Assembly (NCBI RefSeq): GCF_036014215.1
Contig: NZ_CP107921.1
Coordinates: forward strand, 6,321,501-6,385,500
Direction of reading: 5' to 3'
DNA length: 64,000 nt
Source: Streptomyces sp. NBC_00440
GTDB lineage: Bacteria; Actinomycetota; Actinomycetes; Streptomycetales; Streptomycetaceae
The notes under the pieces are model-generated. The model saw nothing but the letters and a program-made list of their open reading frames with translations. It ran no database searches and was not told the DNA's origin. The position numbers were made by a program, and so were the translations under genes. Each line of letters begins with the position of its first letter. The stretch's first letter is position 1. This document shows positions 9,267-17,956 of this stretch, one piece after another.

Positions 9267-10066
9267 ACCCCGACCACCTCTCCGGGCCGGGTGCGGCCCC
9301 CGGCGAAGCCCCGCTGCTCCGTGCCGAAGCCGTCCAGAAGCGGTTCGGTGAGAACCATGTGCTCAAGGGCATCGATCTGGAAGTCCCGGCCGGTGAAGTG
9401 CTCTGTCTGCTGGGCCCCTCGGGGTCCGGAAAGAGCACATTCCTGCGCTGCATCAATCACTTGGAGACCATTGACGCGGGGCAGATATGGCTGGGCGACG
9501 AGACGATCGGCTACCGCCGCCGGAAGGGGCACCTGGTCGAGAGGTCCCAGCGGGAGATCGTGCGCCAACGGCTGTCCATGGGCATGGTCTTCCAGCGCTT
9601 CAATCTGTTCCCGCACCGCACCGCGCTCCAGAACGTCATCGAGGGGCCCGTACGGGTCAAGGGCGAGAAGCCCAAAGCCGCGCGCGAGCAAGGGATCCGG
9701 CTGCTGGAGCGGGTGGGCCTCGGGGACAAGAGCGATGCCTATCCACGTCAGCTCTCCGGCGGACAGCAGCAGCGGGTCGCCATAGCGCGGGCGCTGGCCA
9801 TGGAGCCCCGGCTGATGCTGTTCGACGAGCCCACGTCCGCCCTCGACCCCGAACTCGTCGGTGAAGTCCTCACCGTCATGAAGGACCTGGCGGACACCGG
9901 GCTCACCATGATCGTGGTCACCCACGAGATCGGCTTCGCCCGGGAGGTGGCCGACCGGGTGGCTTTCCTCGACGGCGGCAGAATCCTCGAAATCGGCACG
10001 CCGTCCGAGGTGCTGGGCTCTCCCCGCAACGAGCGCACCAAGGCTTTTCTGTCCCATGTCCTGTGA
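9263..10066 (+). CDS. Polar amino-acid ABC transporter ATP-binding protein
   Basis: 267 residues. Walker A is GPSGSGKST near residue 52, the ABC signature LSGGQQQR, and Walker [15 protein letters not shown]; the switch His is in VVTHEIGF. An insertion of about 20 charged residues ([20 protein letters not shown]) sits between Walker A and the Q-loop, as in the GlnQ/HisP branch. ATG at 9263 overlaps the permease stop. The normal partner genes flank it. Confidence 0.94.
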   Translation: MNPDHLSGPGAAPGEAPLLRAEAVQKRFGENHVLKGIDLEVPAGEVLCLLGPSGSGKSTFLRCINHLETIDAGQIWLGDETIGYRRRKGHLVERSQREIVRQRLSMGMVFQRFNLFPHRTALQNVIEGPVRVKGEKPKAAREQGIRLLERVGLGDKSDAYPRQLSGGQQQRVAIARALAMEPRLMLFDEPTSALDPELVGEVLTVMKDLADTGLTMIVVTHEIGFAREVADRVAFLDGGRILEIGTPSEVLGSPRNERTKAFLSHVL

Positions 10067-10075
10067 CCGGCCGTG

Positions 10076-10133
10076 CCCCGTCCACGTCCCGTCCCACGTC
10101 CCGTCCCGTGTCCCGTCCTGTCCCGTGTCTCGT
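10076..10133. repeat. GTCCC-rich tandem repeat in the ABC operon
   Basis: Degenerate repeats built from CCCGTCC / ACGTCCCGTCCC units fill most of the 118-bp gap between the ATPase and the binding-protein genes. The strand is strongly pyrimidine-rich with few A residues. Confidence 0.8.
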
Positions 10134-10184
10134 GAACCGGGCGACCGCCCATCCCTGTCGGCGGACACTCATTGGGAGATCCGT

Positions 10185-11060
10185 ATGCTCCGTAACTCCG
10201 GCCGGCCGCGCCTCGCCGTACTCACGACCGCCGCGGTCCTGCTCATCTCGGGCTGCACGCACTACCACCCGGTGCCGGCGGCGAAGGCCAAGGCCGCCGG
10301 TCTCCCGTATGCCGTCGCCAAGACGGGCACTCTCCGGGTGGGCATGTCGCCGGACTTCCCGCCCATGGAGTACCTGGACGACAAGACGCACCAGGTGGCC
10401 GGGGTGGACATCGATCTGATCAGGGCCGTCGGCAAGCAGATGGGCGTGCGCGTCGACATCGTCCAGCAGTCCTTCGACCAGCTGACCAGCTCCGTACAGA
10501 CCACCAGAACCGACATCGCGATGTCCGGCCTCTCCGACACGGTGGAACGGCAGAAGACCGTCGACTTCGTCGACTACTTCGCGGCACGCGGGCGCATCTA
10601 CACGCTCAAGGGCAAGGCCGGCGCTTACCGGAAGTTCACCGACGCCTGCGGCAAACACCTCGCGGTCGGCAAGAAGGTGGACTACTACCAGCAGATCCAG
10701 GACGTGAGCCGGAAATACTGTGTGGACGCCGGGCGTCCGCCGATCCGGATCCTGCCCGCCGACTCCGGCGCCGCCGCCCGGCTCCAGCTTCAGCAGGGCC
10801 GGGTCGAACTCGCCGCGCAGGGCGAGGAGAACCTCACCTACTTCGGGAAGAGCGACCCGTCCGCGTACTCCGTCGTGATGCCCCCGCTGCCGAGCACCCC
10901 CTTCGCCGTCGTGATCAAGAAGGGCGACACCACGATGGCCAACGCGGTACTGAAGGCGCTGAAGGCCGTCGAGAAGTCGGGCGAGTACCAACGCGTCCTC
11001 AAGGCCGCGGGCCTCGGCTACGGCATCACGGAGCCGGTGATCAACGGCACCGGGTCATGA
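10185..11060 (+). CDS. Solute-binding lipoprotein, family 3 (amino-acid type)
   Basis: 291 residues. A lipoprotein signal (basic MLRNSGRPR, hydrophobic core, lipobox LISGC at about residue 24) anchors it to the outer face of the membrane. The mature part is the bilobed family 3 receptor: LRVGMSPDFPPMEY, DIDLIRAVGKQMG, and a ligand-loop region with DIAMSGLSDTVERQKTVDFVDY. It belongs to the importer encoded by the two preceding genes. ATG at 10185 follows GGGAG. The ligand is unknown; an acidic amino-acid derivative would suit the neighbouring lyase. Confidence 0.93.
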   Translation: MLRNSGRPRLAVLTTAAVLLISGCTHYHPVPAAKAKAAGLPYAVAKTGTLRVGMSPDFPPMEYLDDKTHQVAGVDIDLIRAVGKQMGVRVDIVQQSFDQLTSSVQTTRTDIAMSGLSDTVERQKTVDFVDYFAARGRIYTLKGKAGAYRKFTDACGKHLAVGKKVDYYQQIQDVSRKYCVDAGRPPIRILPADSGAAARLQLQQGRVELAAQGEENLTYFGKSDPSAYSVVMPPLPSTPFAVVIKKGDTTMANAVLKALKAVEKSGEYQRVLKAAGLGYGITEPVINGTGS

Positions 11061-11121
11061 CCCGGCCCGGTTGACGTCAGCCCGCCTGCCCGCACGCCAA
11101 TTTCCAGCGAATCGAGCGCTC

Positions 11122-12036
11122 TTGAGCACGCCCGCACACCCGACCGCCCTGTCCACCGCAGCCGCACCCGGAGCGCGCTGGCCCGGCGGGGCCCGGAGCG
11201 CCGTCGCGCTCGCCTTCGATCTGGACGGCCCCACCGGCGACGCGATGCTGAGCGGCGAGATCTGGCGCAAGCCCGCCTATTTCTCGCTGGGCGCCTACGG
11301 TCCGTACCGCGCGCTGCCGCGCATTCTCGGCCTCCTCCGGTCGGCCGGAGTGACCGCCACCTTCTTCGTGCCCGCGTGGGTGATCGAGACCTGGCCCGAC
11401 GCGTGCCTCGCCATCGTGGAGCAGGGGCACGAAGTGGCCCACCACGGTTACCGGCACGAGCGGTACTGGGATCTGACACCGGCAGAGCAGGCCGAGGTGA
11501 TCTCCCGTAGCCAAGAGGTCTTCACCCGGGTGCTCGGCGCTCCGGCCCAGGGATTCCGTACGCCTTCGGGCGACTGGCATCCGCAGACACCACGGCTCCT
11601 GCTCGAAGCGGGATTCACCTACTCCAGTTCCATGCGGGGCGACGACCGGCCCTACTTCCACGAGATCGACGGGGCGCCGACCTCCCTGGTGGAGATTCCC
11701 GGCCGGTGGGACCTCGACGACTACGCCTCTCTCGCCTACACCCGTGAGCCCGACTTCCCCAAGGGCCAGGACCGTATCGCCAGTTACGAACTGACCCTGG
11801 ACAACTGGATCAGGGAGTTCGACGGCCACCACGCCGAAGGGCTGTGCATGACCACCCTGTTCCATCCCAAGGTGTCCGGCAAGCCGGGCCGACTGCTGCT
11901 GCTCGAACGGTTCCTGGCGCATATGAGCGCACAGCCCGGGGTCTGGTTCGCAGCCTGCCGGGAGATCGCCGCATGGTGGGCGCAGCGCCCGGCCCCGCAG
12001 GCCGGTGGCGGGCCGGAGGCGACCGCGCATGCCTGA
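11122..12036 (+). CDS. Cytosolic polysaccharide-deacetylase-fold amidohydrolase (1)
   Basis: About 304 residues with a NodB-type fold: the Asp pair in ALAFDLDGPTGD, the His pair of the metal site in HEVAHHGYRH, and RTPSGDWHPQ. It resembles the PuuE allantoinase / HpPgdA branch, whose members can hydrolyse small amides as well as glycans. There is no signal peptide, so a cell-wall substrate is unlikely. The start is uncertain: TTG at 11122 (used) or TTG at 11071; neither has a strong ribosome site. The 3' end overlaps the next gene, which has the same fold. Confidence 0.82.
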   Translation: MSTPAHPTALSTAAAPGARWPGGARSAVALAFDLDGPTGDAMLSGEIWRKPAYFSLGAYGPYRALPRILGLLRSAGVTATFFVPAWVIETWPDACLAIVEQGHEVAHHGYRHERYWDLTPAEQAEVISRSQEVFTRVLGAPAQGFRTPSGDWHPQTPRLLLEAGFTYSSSMRGDDRPYFHEIDGAPTSLVEIPGRWDLDDYASLAYTREPDFPKGQDRIASYELTLDNWIREFDGHHAEGLCMTTLFHPKVSGKPGRLLLLERFLAHMSAQPGVWFAACREIAAWWAQRPAPQAGGGPEATAHA

Positions 12037-13003
12037 CACGACCGCCGCCCCCGCCCCCGGTCCGGCCGAGGCCGCCGTGGAGTCCCCGCGCTGGCCCCGG
12101 GGGATCCGCTGCGCCGTCGTCGTGAGCGTCGACTTCGACGCCGAACTTCCACTGCTGGCCGCCGACCCGACCACCGCACAGCGGGTCAAGACCCTCTCCG
12201 TCGGCCGCTACGGCGCGACTCGCGGGGTGGACCGGCTGCTCGCCGAGTTCCAGTCGCAGGGGGTGACGACCACCTGGTGTGTTCCCGGCCGCAACGCGGA
12301 ACGGTATCCGCACCTCATCCGCGCCATCGCCGGGCACGGACACGAGATCGCCCACCACGGCCACGCGCACGAGGACTTCAGCCGCCTCGGTCTGGCCGGG
12401 CAGCTGGAAGTGGCCGACCGGGGTTCCGAGGCCATCGCGGACGTGACGGGCGAGCGGCCCCGCGGCTTCCGTATCCCGGCGGGGGAGTGGGCCGCGGGCT
12501 TCCCCGACGCCCTGGCGGACCGGGGATTCATCTGGTCCTCGTCGCTGCACGGCGACGATCTGCCCCACTTCCATCCGGCCAGGACGGCCGGTCCCCGCGT
12601 CGGTACGGGGACCGGTAGGGGCACCGCGCGCCGGCTGATCGAAATCCCGGTCCACCACGAACTGCACGACCATCCGTACTTCTTCTTCAACCTGGACCCG
12701 GCGTTCCCCGTCGGCCAGTCGAGGATCGCGTCGTACCGCGAGGTGCTGGGCAACTGGACCACGGAGTTCGACGCCTACCGCCGGTTCGGGCTCTGCTACA
12801 CCCTGCGGCTCCAGCCCGAGGTCACCGGAACCCCCGGCCGGATCGGCATCGTGCGGGAACTCCTCCGCCACATCCGCAGCCATGACGACGTCTGGATCGC
12901 GACAGCCGGTGAGGTCGCCGACTGGTGGAGGTCCAGGAACACCGGCAACGCGCCCGGCCATCCGGCCGAGGTATTCGACCGCTGCGCCAGGGAGTTGGCA
13001 TGA
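12029..13003 (+). CDS. Cytosolic polysaccharide-deacetylase-fold amidohydrolase (2)
   Basis: 324 residues, a second NodB-fold protein clearly related to the preceding one: VVVSVDFDAE for the Asp pair, HEIAHHGHAH for the His pair, RIPAGEW, and a shared SSSLHGDD loop (SSSMRGDD in its neighbour). No signal peptide. ATG at 12029 has GGAGG 10 bp upstream and lies 8 bp inside the previous gene; the stop overlaps the MmgE/PrpD start. Two homologous subunits in tandem suggest a heteromer or successive hydrolytic steps. The substrate is unknown. Confidence 0.85.
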   Translation: MPDTTAAPAPGPAEAAVESPRWPRGIRCAVVVSVDFDAELPLLAADPTTAQRVKTLSVGRYGATRGVDRLLAEFQSQGVTTTWCVPGRNAERYPHLIRAIAGHGHEIAHHGHAHEDFSRLGLAGQLEVADRGSEAIADVTGERPRGFRIPAGEWAAGFPDALADRGFIWSSSLHGDDLPHFHPARTAGPRVGTGTGRGTARRLIEIPVHHELHDHPYFFFNLDPAFPVGQSRIASYREVLGNWTTEFDAYRRFGLCYTLRLQPEVTGTPGRIGIVRELLRHIRSHDDVWIATAGEVADWWRSRNTGNAPGHPAEVFDRCARELA

Positions 13004-14445
13004 CAGCCGCAACGTCCCCAACGGCGCCGGGCTCCGGGCGGGCCGGCGACGCGCTCGGCGCACTGGCCCGGTTCACCGCGAACACCCGGCTCGCCATGAT
13101 TCCCCGGCCGGTGGTCACCAAGGCCCAGCACCACGTCCTGGACACCCTCGGGGCCGCGCTGGCCGGTTCCGCGAGTACGGAAACCACCGCCCTGCTCCAG
13201 CTGCTCGCCGCCTCCGAACCGGGCGGAGCGGGCACGGTCTGGGGAACCGGCCCCCGGGTGGCGCCGCGTGCGGCGGCTCTCGTCAACGGGGTGTCGGCGC
13301 ACGCCCTCGAACTCGATGACGCCGGTGGCTGCGACCACTCGGGCGCCGTCGTCGTCCCCGCCGCACTCGCCGCCGCCGAGGTGGCGGAACACCCGGTGTC
13401 CGGAGCCCGGTTGCTCGCCGCCGTCATCGTCGGTTACGACGTGGCACGCCGTGTTCTGGAGGCGTGCGGCGGCTATGCGCCGCACAACGAGGCGGGTTGG
13501 CACTCCACCGGCACCTGCGGCCCGTTCGGGGCGGCCGCTGCGGCGGCAGCCGTCCTGGGACTCGGCCCGGACAGCACCGCCCACGCCCTCGCGCTCTCCG
13601 CCAGCTTCAGCGGCGGCATCTGGGCGTTCGTCCACGACGGGGCCATGAGCAAGCGACTGCACGCGGGGCGGGCAGCGGAGGCGGGGCTCACCGCCGCGCT
13701 CGCGGCGCGGCACGGGATCACCGGGCCGCGCGGGGTGTTCGACGACACCTGGGGCGGTTTCCTGCGCACCATCGCGCCCGGCTCCGCCACACCGGCCGCG
13801 CTCACCGCCCGTCTCGGTGACCGGTGGTGCGTCTCCCGGTGCTCGATCAAGCCGTACGCCTCGTGCCGCTCCACCCACTCATCGGTCGACGCGGTGGCCG
13901 GGCTCCTGGCGGACCACGAGCTCGGGCCCGACGACGTCGCTTCGGTCCATGTACGGCTCTCGGCCTTCATCCACGGGATGTGCGGGGCCGCCGAGTGCGG
14001 CACTCTCGCCGCGGCCCAGCTCAGCCTTCCGTACGCGGTGGCCGTGCGGGTGGCGCTCGGAACGGCCGACCTCACGGCGTACTCCGCGGAGAGCCGTGCG
14101 TCGCCCGCTGTCCGGTCGGTGCTGGACCGGATCACCCTGGAGGTGGACGAGTCGATGACCGGCGACACCGAGCCCGTGATCACGCTCACCACCCGCACCG
14201 GTGCCTGTCACACCGGCCAGGTGACCGACCCGCTCGGCTCGCCCACGAACCCCCTGGACAGCGCCGCGGTCACCGCCAAGTTCCACGGCCTCGCCACCCG
14301 GGTACTGGACCCCGCCGTCGCACACACCGTCGCGGACACGGTGCGGGCACTCCCGGACCTGCCCGATGTACGGGTGCTGCTCTCGGCACTCGCCACCACG
14401 GCACCCGGACCCGGTGCGCCCACCGGTGCCCAGGGGCGCGGATGA
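13000..14445 (+). CDS. MmgE/PrpD family protein
   Basis: 481 residues. It has the family's helical N-terminal domain and the hallmark segment HALELDDAGGCDHSGAVVVP near residue 105. Known members are 2-methylcitrate dehydratase, cis-aconitate decarboxylase and iminodisuccinate epimerase. No methylcitrate-cycle genes are nearby, so PrpD activity is unlikely; with an adjacent ArgH-like lyase the epimerase comparison is the most suggestive. ATG at 13000 overlaps the preceding stop (ATGA). It is the last clear gene of the operon. Confidence 0.88.
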   Translation: MTAATSPTAPGSGRAGDALGALARFTANTRLAMIPRPVVTKAQHHVLDTLGAALAGSASTETTALLQLLAASEPGGAGTVWGTGPRVAPRAAALVNGVSAHALELDDAGGCDHSGAVVVPAALAAAEVAEHPVSGARLLAAVIVGYDVARRVLEACGGYAPHNEAGWHSTGTCGPFGAAAAAAAVLGLGPDSTAHALALSASFSGGIWAFVHDGAMSKRLHAGRAAEAGLTAALAARHGITGPRGVFDDTWGGFLRTIAPGSATPAALTARLGDRWCVSRCSIKPYASCRSTHSSVDAVAGLLADHELGPDDVASVHVRLSAFIHGMCGAAECGTLAAAQLSLPYAVAVRVALGTADLTAYSAESRASPAVRSVLDRITLEVDESMTGDTEPVITLTTRTGACHTGQVTDPLGSPTNPLDSAAVTAKFHGLATRVLDPAVAHTVADTVRALPDLPDVRVLLSALATTAPGPGAPTGAQGRG

Positions 14446-14526
14446 CCCGCGATCCGGCAGTCGCCCGGATCACCGTGACACCGCCAACGGCGCGCGCCCT
14501 CCTGGCGCTTGGCGTCCGGCAGGACG

Positions 14527-15300
14527 TCAGCGCTCCGTCCGTACGACGGTGAAGACCGCGCCCTCCGGATCGGCGACCGTGGCCAGCCGCCCCGTCTCGC
14601 CCTGGCGCGGCGGCTGGAGCACCTGCCCGCCCAGCTCGGTCACCCGGCGCGCGGCCGCGTCGACGTCCGCCACCTCGAAGTACGTCATCCAGTGCGCCCC
14701 CCTGTCACGGGGGAGCGCCTGGCCGACGCCGTGCAGCGAGGCGACCGCCCGGCCCTCCAGATACAGCGTCAGATAGTCGAAGTCGGCCGAGACGACGGCC
14801 TCCGTCTCGTAACCGAACACCGCCTGGTAGAACTTGGCGACCGAGCCGGTCTCCCGGGTCACCAGCTCGTTCCACACCGGCGTTCCGGGCACGCCCCACT
14901 CCGCGGTGCCCAGATGGGCCGCCGCCTGCCAGACGCCGAAGACCGCACCGTCGGGGTCCGACCCTATGGCCAGCCGCCCCGCCTCTCCCGCATCGAGCGG
15001 GCCCACTCCTACCGTCCCGCCGCAGTGCCTGACGGTCTCCGCGGTGGCGTCGACGTCGTCGGATGCCAGATACGTCGTCCAGGCGATCGGCAGATGGCGG
15101 TCCGGCGGCATCTGTCCGATCCCCGCGACCTCACGGCCGTCCAGCAGCGCACGTACGTAGGGGCCCAGTTGCTCGGGGCCCGGCTGGAACTCCCAGCCGA
15201 ACAGGTCGCCGTAGAACTCCCGGGTCTCTGCCAGGCCGTGCACCATCAGACTCACCCAGCAGGGGGTTCCGGGCCTGCGCCGCGAGGCTGCCTCGGTCAT
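14527..15300 (-). CDS. VOC family protein with two glyoxalase-like domains
   Basis: 257 residues made of two vicinal-oxygen-chelate modules. Each begins with a short strand and a FYGDLFGWEF or FYQAVFGYET helix and ends with the DPDGAVFGVW or DPEGAVFTVV strand. Streptomyces homologues are often named hydroxylases, without evidence known to me. It is convergent with the MmgE/PrpD gene and only 81 bp from it; ATG at 15300 has GAGAG upstream. It was probably part of the core chromosome before the upstream cluster arrived. Confidence 0.9.
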   Translation of the reverse strand: MTEAASRRRPGTPCWVSLMVHGLAETREFYGDLFGWEFQPGPEQLGPYVRALLDGREVAGIGQMPPDRHLPIAWTTYLASDDVDATAETVRHCGGTVGVGPLDAGEAGRLAIGSDPDGAVFGVWQAAAHLGTAEWGVPGTPVWNELVTRETGSVAKFYQAVFGYETEAVVSADFDYLTLYLEGRAVASLHGVGQALPRDRGAHWMTYFEVADVDAAARRVTELGGQVLQPPRQGETGRLATVADPEGAVFTVVRTER

Positions 15301-15505
15301 TTTCGCTCTCTCCTCGGACCATCGGTGGTGGCCGTGCGGGGGCCGGTGGGCCGCCCCCCGCCCAGATGCTTCCACCACCTGCCGCGCGCCGCGCCCCGGC
15401 CGCGCCGCATTTTGCATGTTCCAGCAGGAGGATGCCTGTTTTGGTACTCCTCGTCCTTTTCTACGGCGTTACGTTCGCGCCGGACTCTGGGCGAGGATGG
15501 CAGTC

Positions 15506-16333
15506 ATGACACCCATCATCACGGCAACCGATCTCGCGAGCGAGTTGGCCGGACCCCGTCCGCCGGTGCTCCTCGACGTCCGCTGGCAGCTCGGCGGCCC
15601 GAACCTGCGCTCCGAGTACGAGGCCGGCCACCTCCCCGGCGCGGTCTTCGTCGACCTGGACACGGAGCTGGCAGGTCCGCCCGGCGCGGGCGGCCGCCAC
15701 CCGCTGCCCGACCCCGCCGAACTGGGCGCCGTGCTGCGCCGGGCGGGTGTCTCGGGGGGCACCCCGGTCGTCGTGTACGACGGCGGCCAGGGGTGGGCCG
15801 CGGCGCGCGCCTGGTGGCTGCTGCGCTGGACCGGCCACCAGGCCGTCCGGGTATTGGACGGAGGTCTCGCATCCTGGTCCGGGCCGCTCTCCACGCAGAC
15901 ACCGGTGCCCGCGCCGGGCGATTTCGTACCCGTGCCCGGGGGGTTGCCGCTCCTCGACGCGGACGGCGCGGCCGAGCTGGCCCGCAAGGGCGTACTGCTC
16001 GACGCCCGCGCCGCCGAGCGCTACCGGGGTGATGTGGAGCCCATCGACCGGGTCGGCGGACACATCCCCGGCGCGGTGTCGGCCCCGACGTCGGAGAACA
16101 CCGCGGCCGGCGGGCACTTCCTGGCCGCCGGCGAACTGGCCGCGCGGTTCGCCGCGTTGGGGGCGGCGGACCAGGGCACGGAGGTCGGGGTCTACTGCGG
16201 ATCGGGCGTGTCGGGCGCGCATGAGGTGCTGGCGCTGGAGATCGCCGGGATCCGGGCCGCGCTCTACGCCGGTTCCTGGTCGCAGTGGTCGTCGGACGAG
16301 TCCCGCCCGGTCGCCACGGGGCCGACGCCCTGA
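15506..16333 (+). CDS. Rhodanese-type sulfurtransferase (two-domain)
   Basis: 275 residues with two rhodanese domains. The first is inactive-looking (VVVYDGGQGW) and the second carries the active-site loop VYCGSGVSG with the persulfide-forming Cys near residue 230. It transfers sulfur from thiosulfate or 3-mercaptopyruvate to thiophilic acceptors. ATG at 15506 was chosen over ATG at 15497 because GAGG is 8 bp upstream. A long perfect hairpin follows the stop. Confidence 0.92.
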   Translation: MTPIITATDLASELAGPRPPVLLDVRWQLGGPNLRSEYEAGHLPGAVFVDLDTELAGPPGAGGRHPLPDPAELGAVLRRAGVSGGTPVVVYDGGQGWAAARAWWLLRWTGHQAVRVLDGGLASWSGPLSTQTPVPAPGDFVPVPGGLPLLDADGAAELARKGVLLDARAAERYRGDVEPIDRVGGHIPGAVSAPTSENTAAGGHFLAAGELAARFAALGAADQGTEVGVYCGSGVSGAHEVLALEIAGIRAALYAGSWSQWSSDESRPVATGPTP

Positions 16334-16342
16334 TCACCTGAC

Positions 16343-16373
16343 TGGGGCCCGTACGCACTGCGTACGGGCCCCA
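16343..16373. terminator. Bidirectional terminator between the rhodanese gene and sepH
   Basis: Perfect inverted repeat of 15 bp per arm (TGGGGCCCGTACGCA / TGCGTACGGGCCCCA) around a single C. The two flanking genes converge. Confidence 0.85.
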
Positions 16374-16401
16374 GCTCGGTCAACTGCTCCTGCTGTTCCC
16401 G

Positions 16402-17460
16402 CTACTCCTGCTTCTTGCGCCGGGTGCCGAAGACGATCTCGTCCCAGCTCGGCACGGCGGCGCGCCGGCCCGGGCGGACACCGTCCGCCTCGGCCTGCCG
16501 GTCCGTCGTCCCGGTCAGCCGGTCGCGGTGACCGGCCACCGCGCGCGGCATCAGCACATCCGCGTACGCCGAACCGGCCCCCGCGGACGCCGCGGGCGGC
16601 TCCTCGGACTCCGGCTCCTGCGCGGGCTCGGACGGCGGGAGTTCGGGCGGCGCGGGGCGTTCGGGCACGATCATGTCGCCCCGGAAGCTCGGTACGGCCT
16701 CCAGCAGGCTGGTCAGCGAGTCCCGCTCGCCGCTGCCGCTCTCCTCGGGCTCGGGCGGTGCAGGCACCGGTGCGGTGGGCCGCTCCATCTGCCGGTCCAG
16801 AGCACGGTCGAGCGGCCGGTCGCGGGGCAGCCGGGCGATCCTCGGTACGAACGGGAAGCTCGGCTCCGGCGCCGCCAGCGAGTCGTCCGACTCGCCGATC
16901 AGCGACCGCGCCTCGTCGTCCATGGCCTGCACCAGACGGCGGGGTGGATCGTAGCTCCAGCTCGCCGAGTGCGTCTCGGTGGCGACCCGGTAGACCAGCA
17001 GGACCTCCCAGGTCCCGTCGTCGCGGCGCCAGGAGTCCCAGAGCACGGTGTCCCGCTCGGCGCCGCGCAGCAGCAGCCGCTCGTTCACCGCCTCGCCGAG
17101 CTGCGGACCGGTGCCGGTGTTCTCACCGGCACGCCGTACGGGTGTCTTGCGGGCGCGCTCGGCCATGAACGCGCGCTCCGCGAGCACGGGACCCTCGAAG
17201 CGGCGGACCCGGTCGACCGGGATCCCGGCCATCTGGGCGACCTCCTCGGCGGAGGCACCGGCCCTTATACGCGCCTGGATGTCACGGGGCCGGAGGTGGC
17301 TCTCCACCTCGATCTCGATCTGGCCGAGGCGGGCGCGGTCATTACGGACCGCAGCACGCAGCCGCTCATCGATCGGAAGCGTGTACTCCGTACTGTCCGC
17401 AGCTTTGAGCACCAGTCGTGTGCCGTCATTCGAGACGGCCACGACACGCAGTTCGGGCAT
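16402..17460 (-). CDS. sepH: Septation protein SepH
   Basis: 352 residues starting MPELRVVAVSNDGTRLVLKA. The N-terminal DUF3071 region (to about residue 170) includes the helix-turn-helix segment (ASAEEVAQMAGIPVDRVRRF); the C-terminal half is disordered and Pro/Glu-rich. SepH is known in Streptomyces to bind FtsZ and promote Z-ring assembly during vegetative and sporulation septation. ATG at 17460 is preceded by GGGAGG. Length is as expected for the family. Confidence 0.95.
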   Translation of the reverse strand: MPELRVVAVSNDGTRLVLKAADSTEYTLPIDERLRAAVRNDRARLGQIEIEVESHLRPRDIQARIRAGASAEEVAQMAGIPVDRVRRFEGPVLAERAFMAERARKTPVRRAGENTGTGPQLGEAVNERLLLRGAERDTVLWDSWRRDDGTWEVLLVYRVATETHSASWSYDPPRRLVQAMDDEARSLIGESDDSLAAPEPSFPFVPRIARLPRDRPLDRALDRQMERPTAPVPAPPEPEESGSGERDSLTSLLEAVPSFRGDMIVPERPAPPELPPSEPAQEPESEEPPAASAGAGSAYADVLMPRAVAGHRDRLTGTTDRQAEADGVRPGRRAAVPSWDEIVFGTRRKKQE

Positions 17461-17956
17461 GGGAACCTCCCGGGTGGTGCCTGCCGACGTCACGTGCGTC
17501 GCTGCTTCCGCTAGTCGAGTGTGGCCTGCCCGGGTACAGCACGCCACAACCTTGCCGAGTTATCCGGCGTGTCGGGCCTCAGCCCTGGAACGCCGTTATG
17601 GCACGGTTACCTGTTTGCGACGCAGAGCGACCGTCGGTCACTCTGTGCAGCAAGGCCCCCGTGCAGTGCCATGGTGCCGCCGGTTCGAGTGCCGCCTTAG
17701 GCCCCCTCCCGTTGGTCCGGACACCCCTGAGGGAGGCCGGGCCCAGGGCTCGCCACAGTACTCCATTCGGGCCAAGCGGGTGGACGGCTCGCCGCTGAAC
17801 TTCCCGGGGTCCGGCGGAGGGGGAGCCTCGTAAGTGCCGCCAGCGTATGCCTGCGGGTGTTGTGCTTCACAGAATCTCCCGAAGCGGAACTATCCACTTC
17901 GCTCAAATGTCCCTTTCTGGTGCAGGGTGTACCCAGATGGACAACAGGGGCTGGTG
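17461..17956. other. Intergenic region between divergent sepH and a membrane protein gene
   Basis: About 500 bp without a convincing coding frame. It must hold the sepH promoter and that of the gene at 17957. A short T-loop-like GGTTCGAGT near 17690 is not part of a tRNA. No clear operator was seen. Confidence 0.6.

Noticed and set aside
10076..10133. CRISPR-like array
   Set aside because: The repeats are adjacent and degenerate, without unique spacers or cas genes.
14442..14552. 36-codon ORF overlapping the MmgE/PrpD stop by ATGA
   Set aside because: The start looks coupled, but the peptide has no recognisable domain and runs into the end of the convergent VOC gene. It is more likely chance.
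17640..17720. Possible tRNA suggested by GGTTCGAGT
   Set aside because: The flanking bases do not form a T-stem, and there is no acceptor or anticodon stem.
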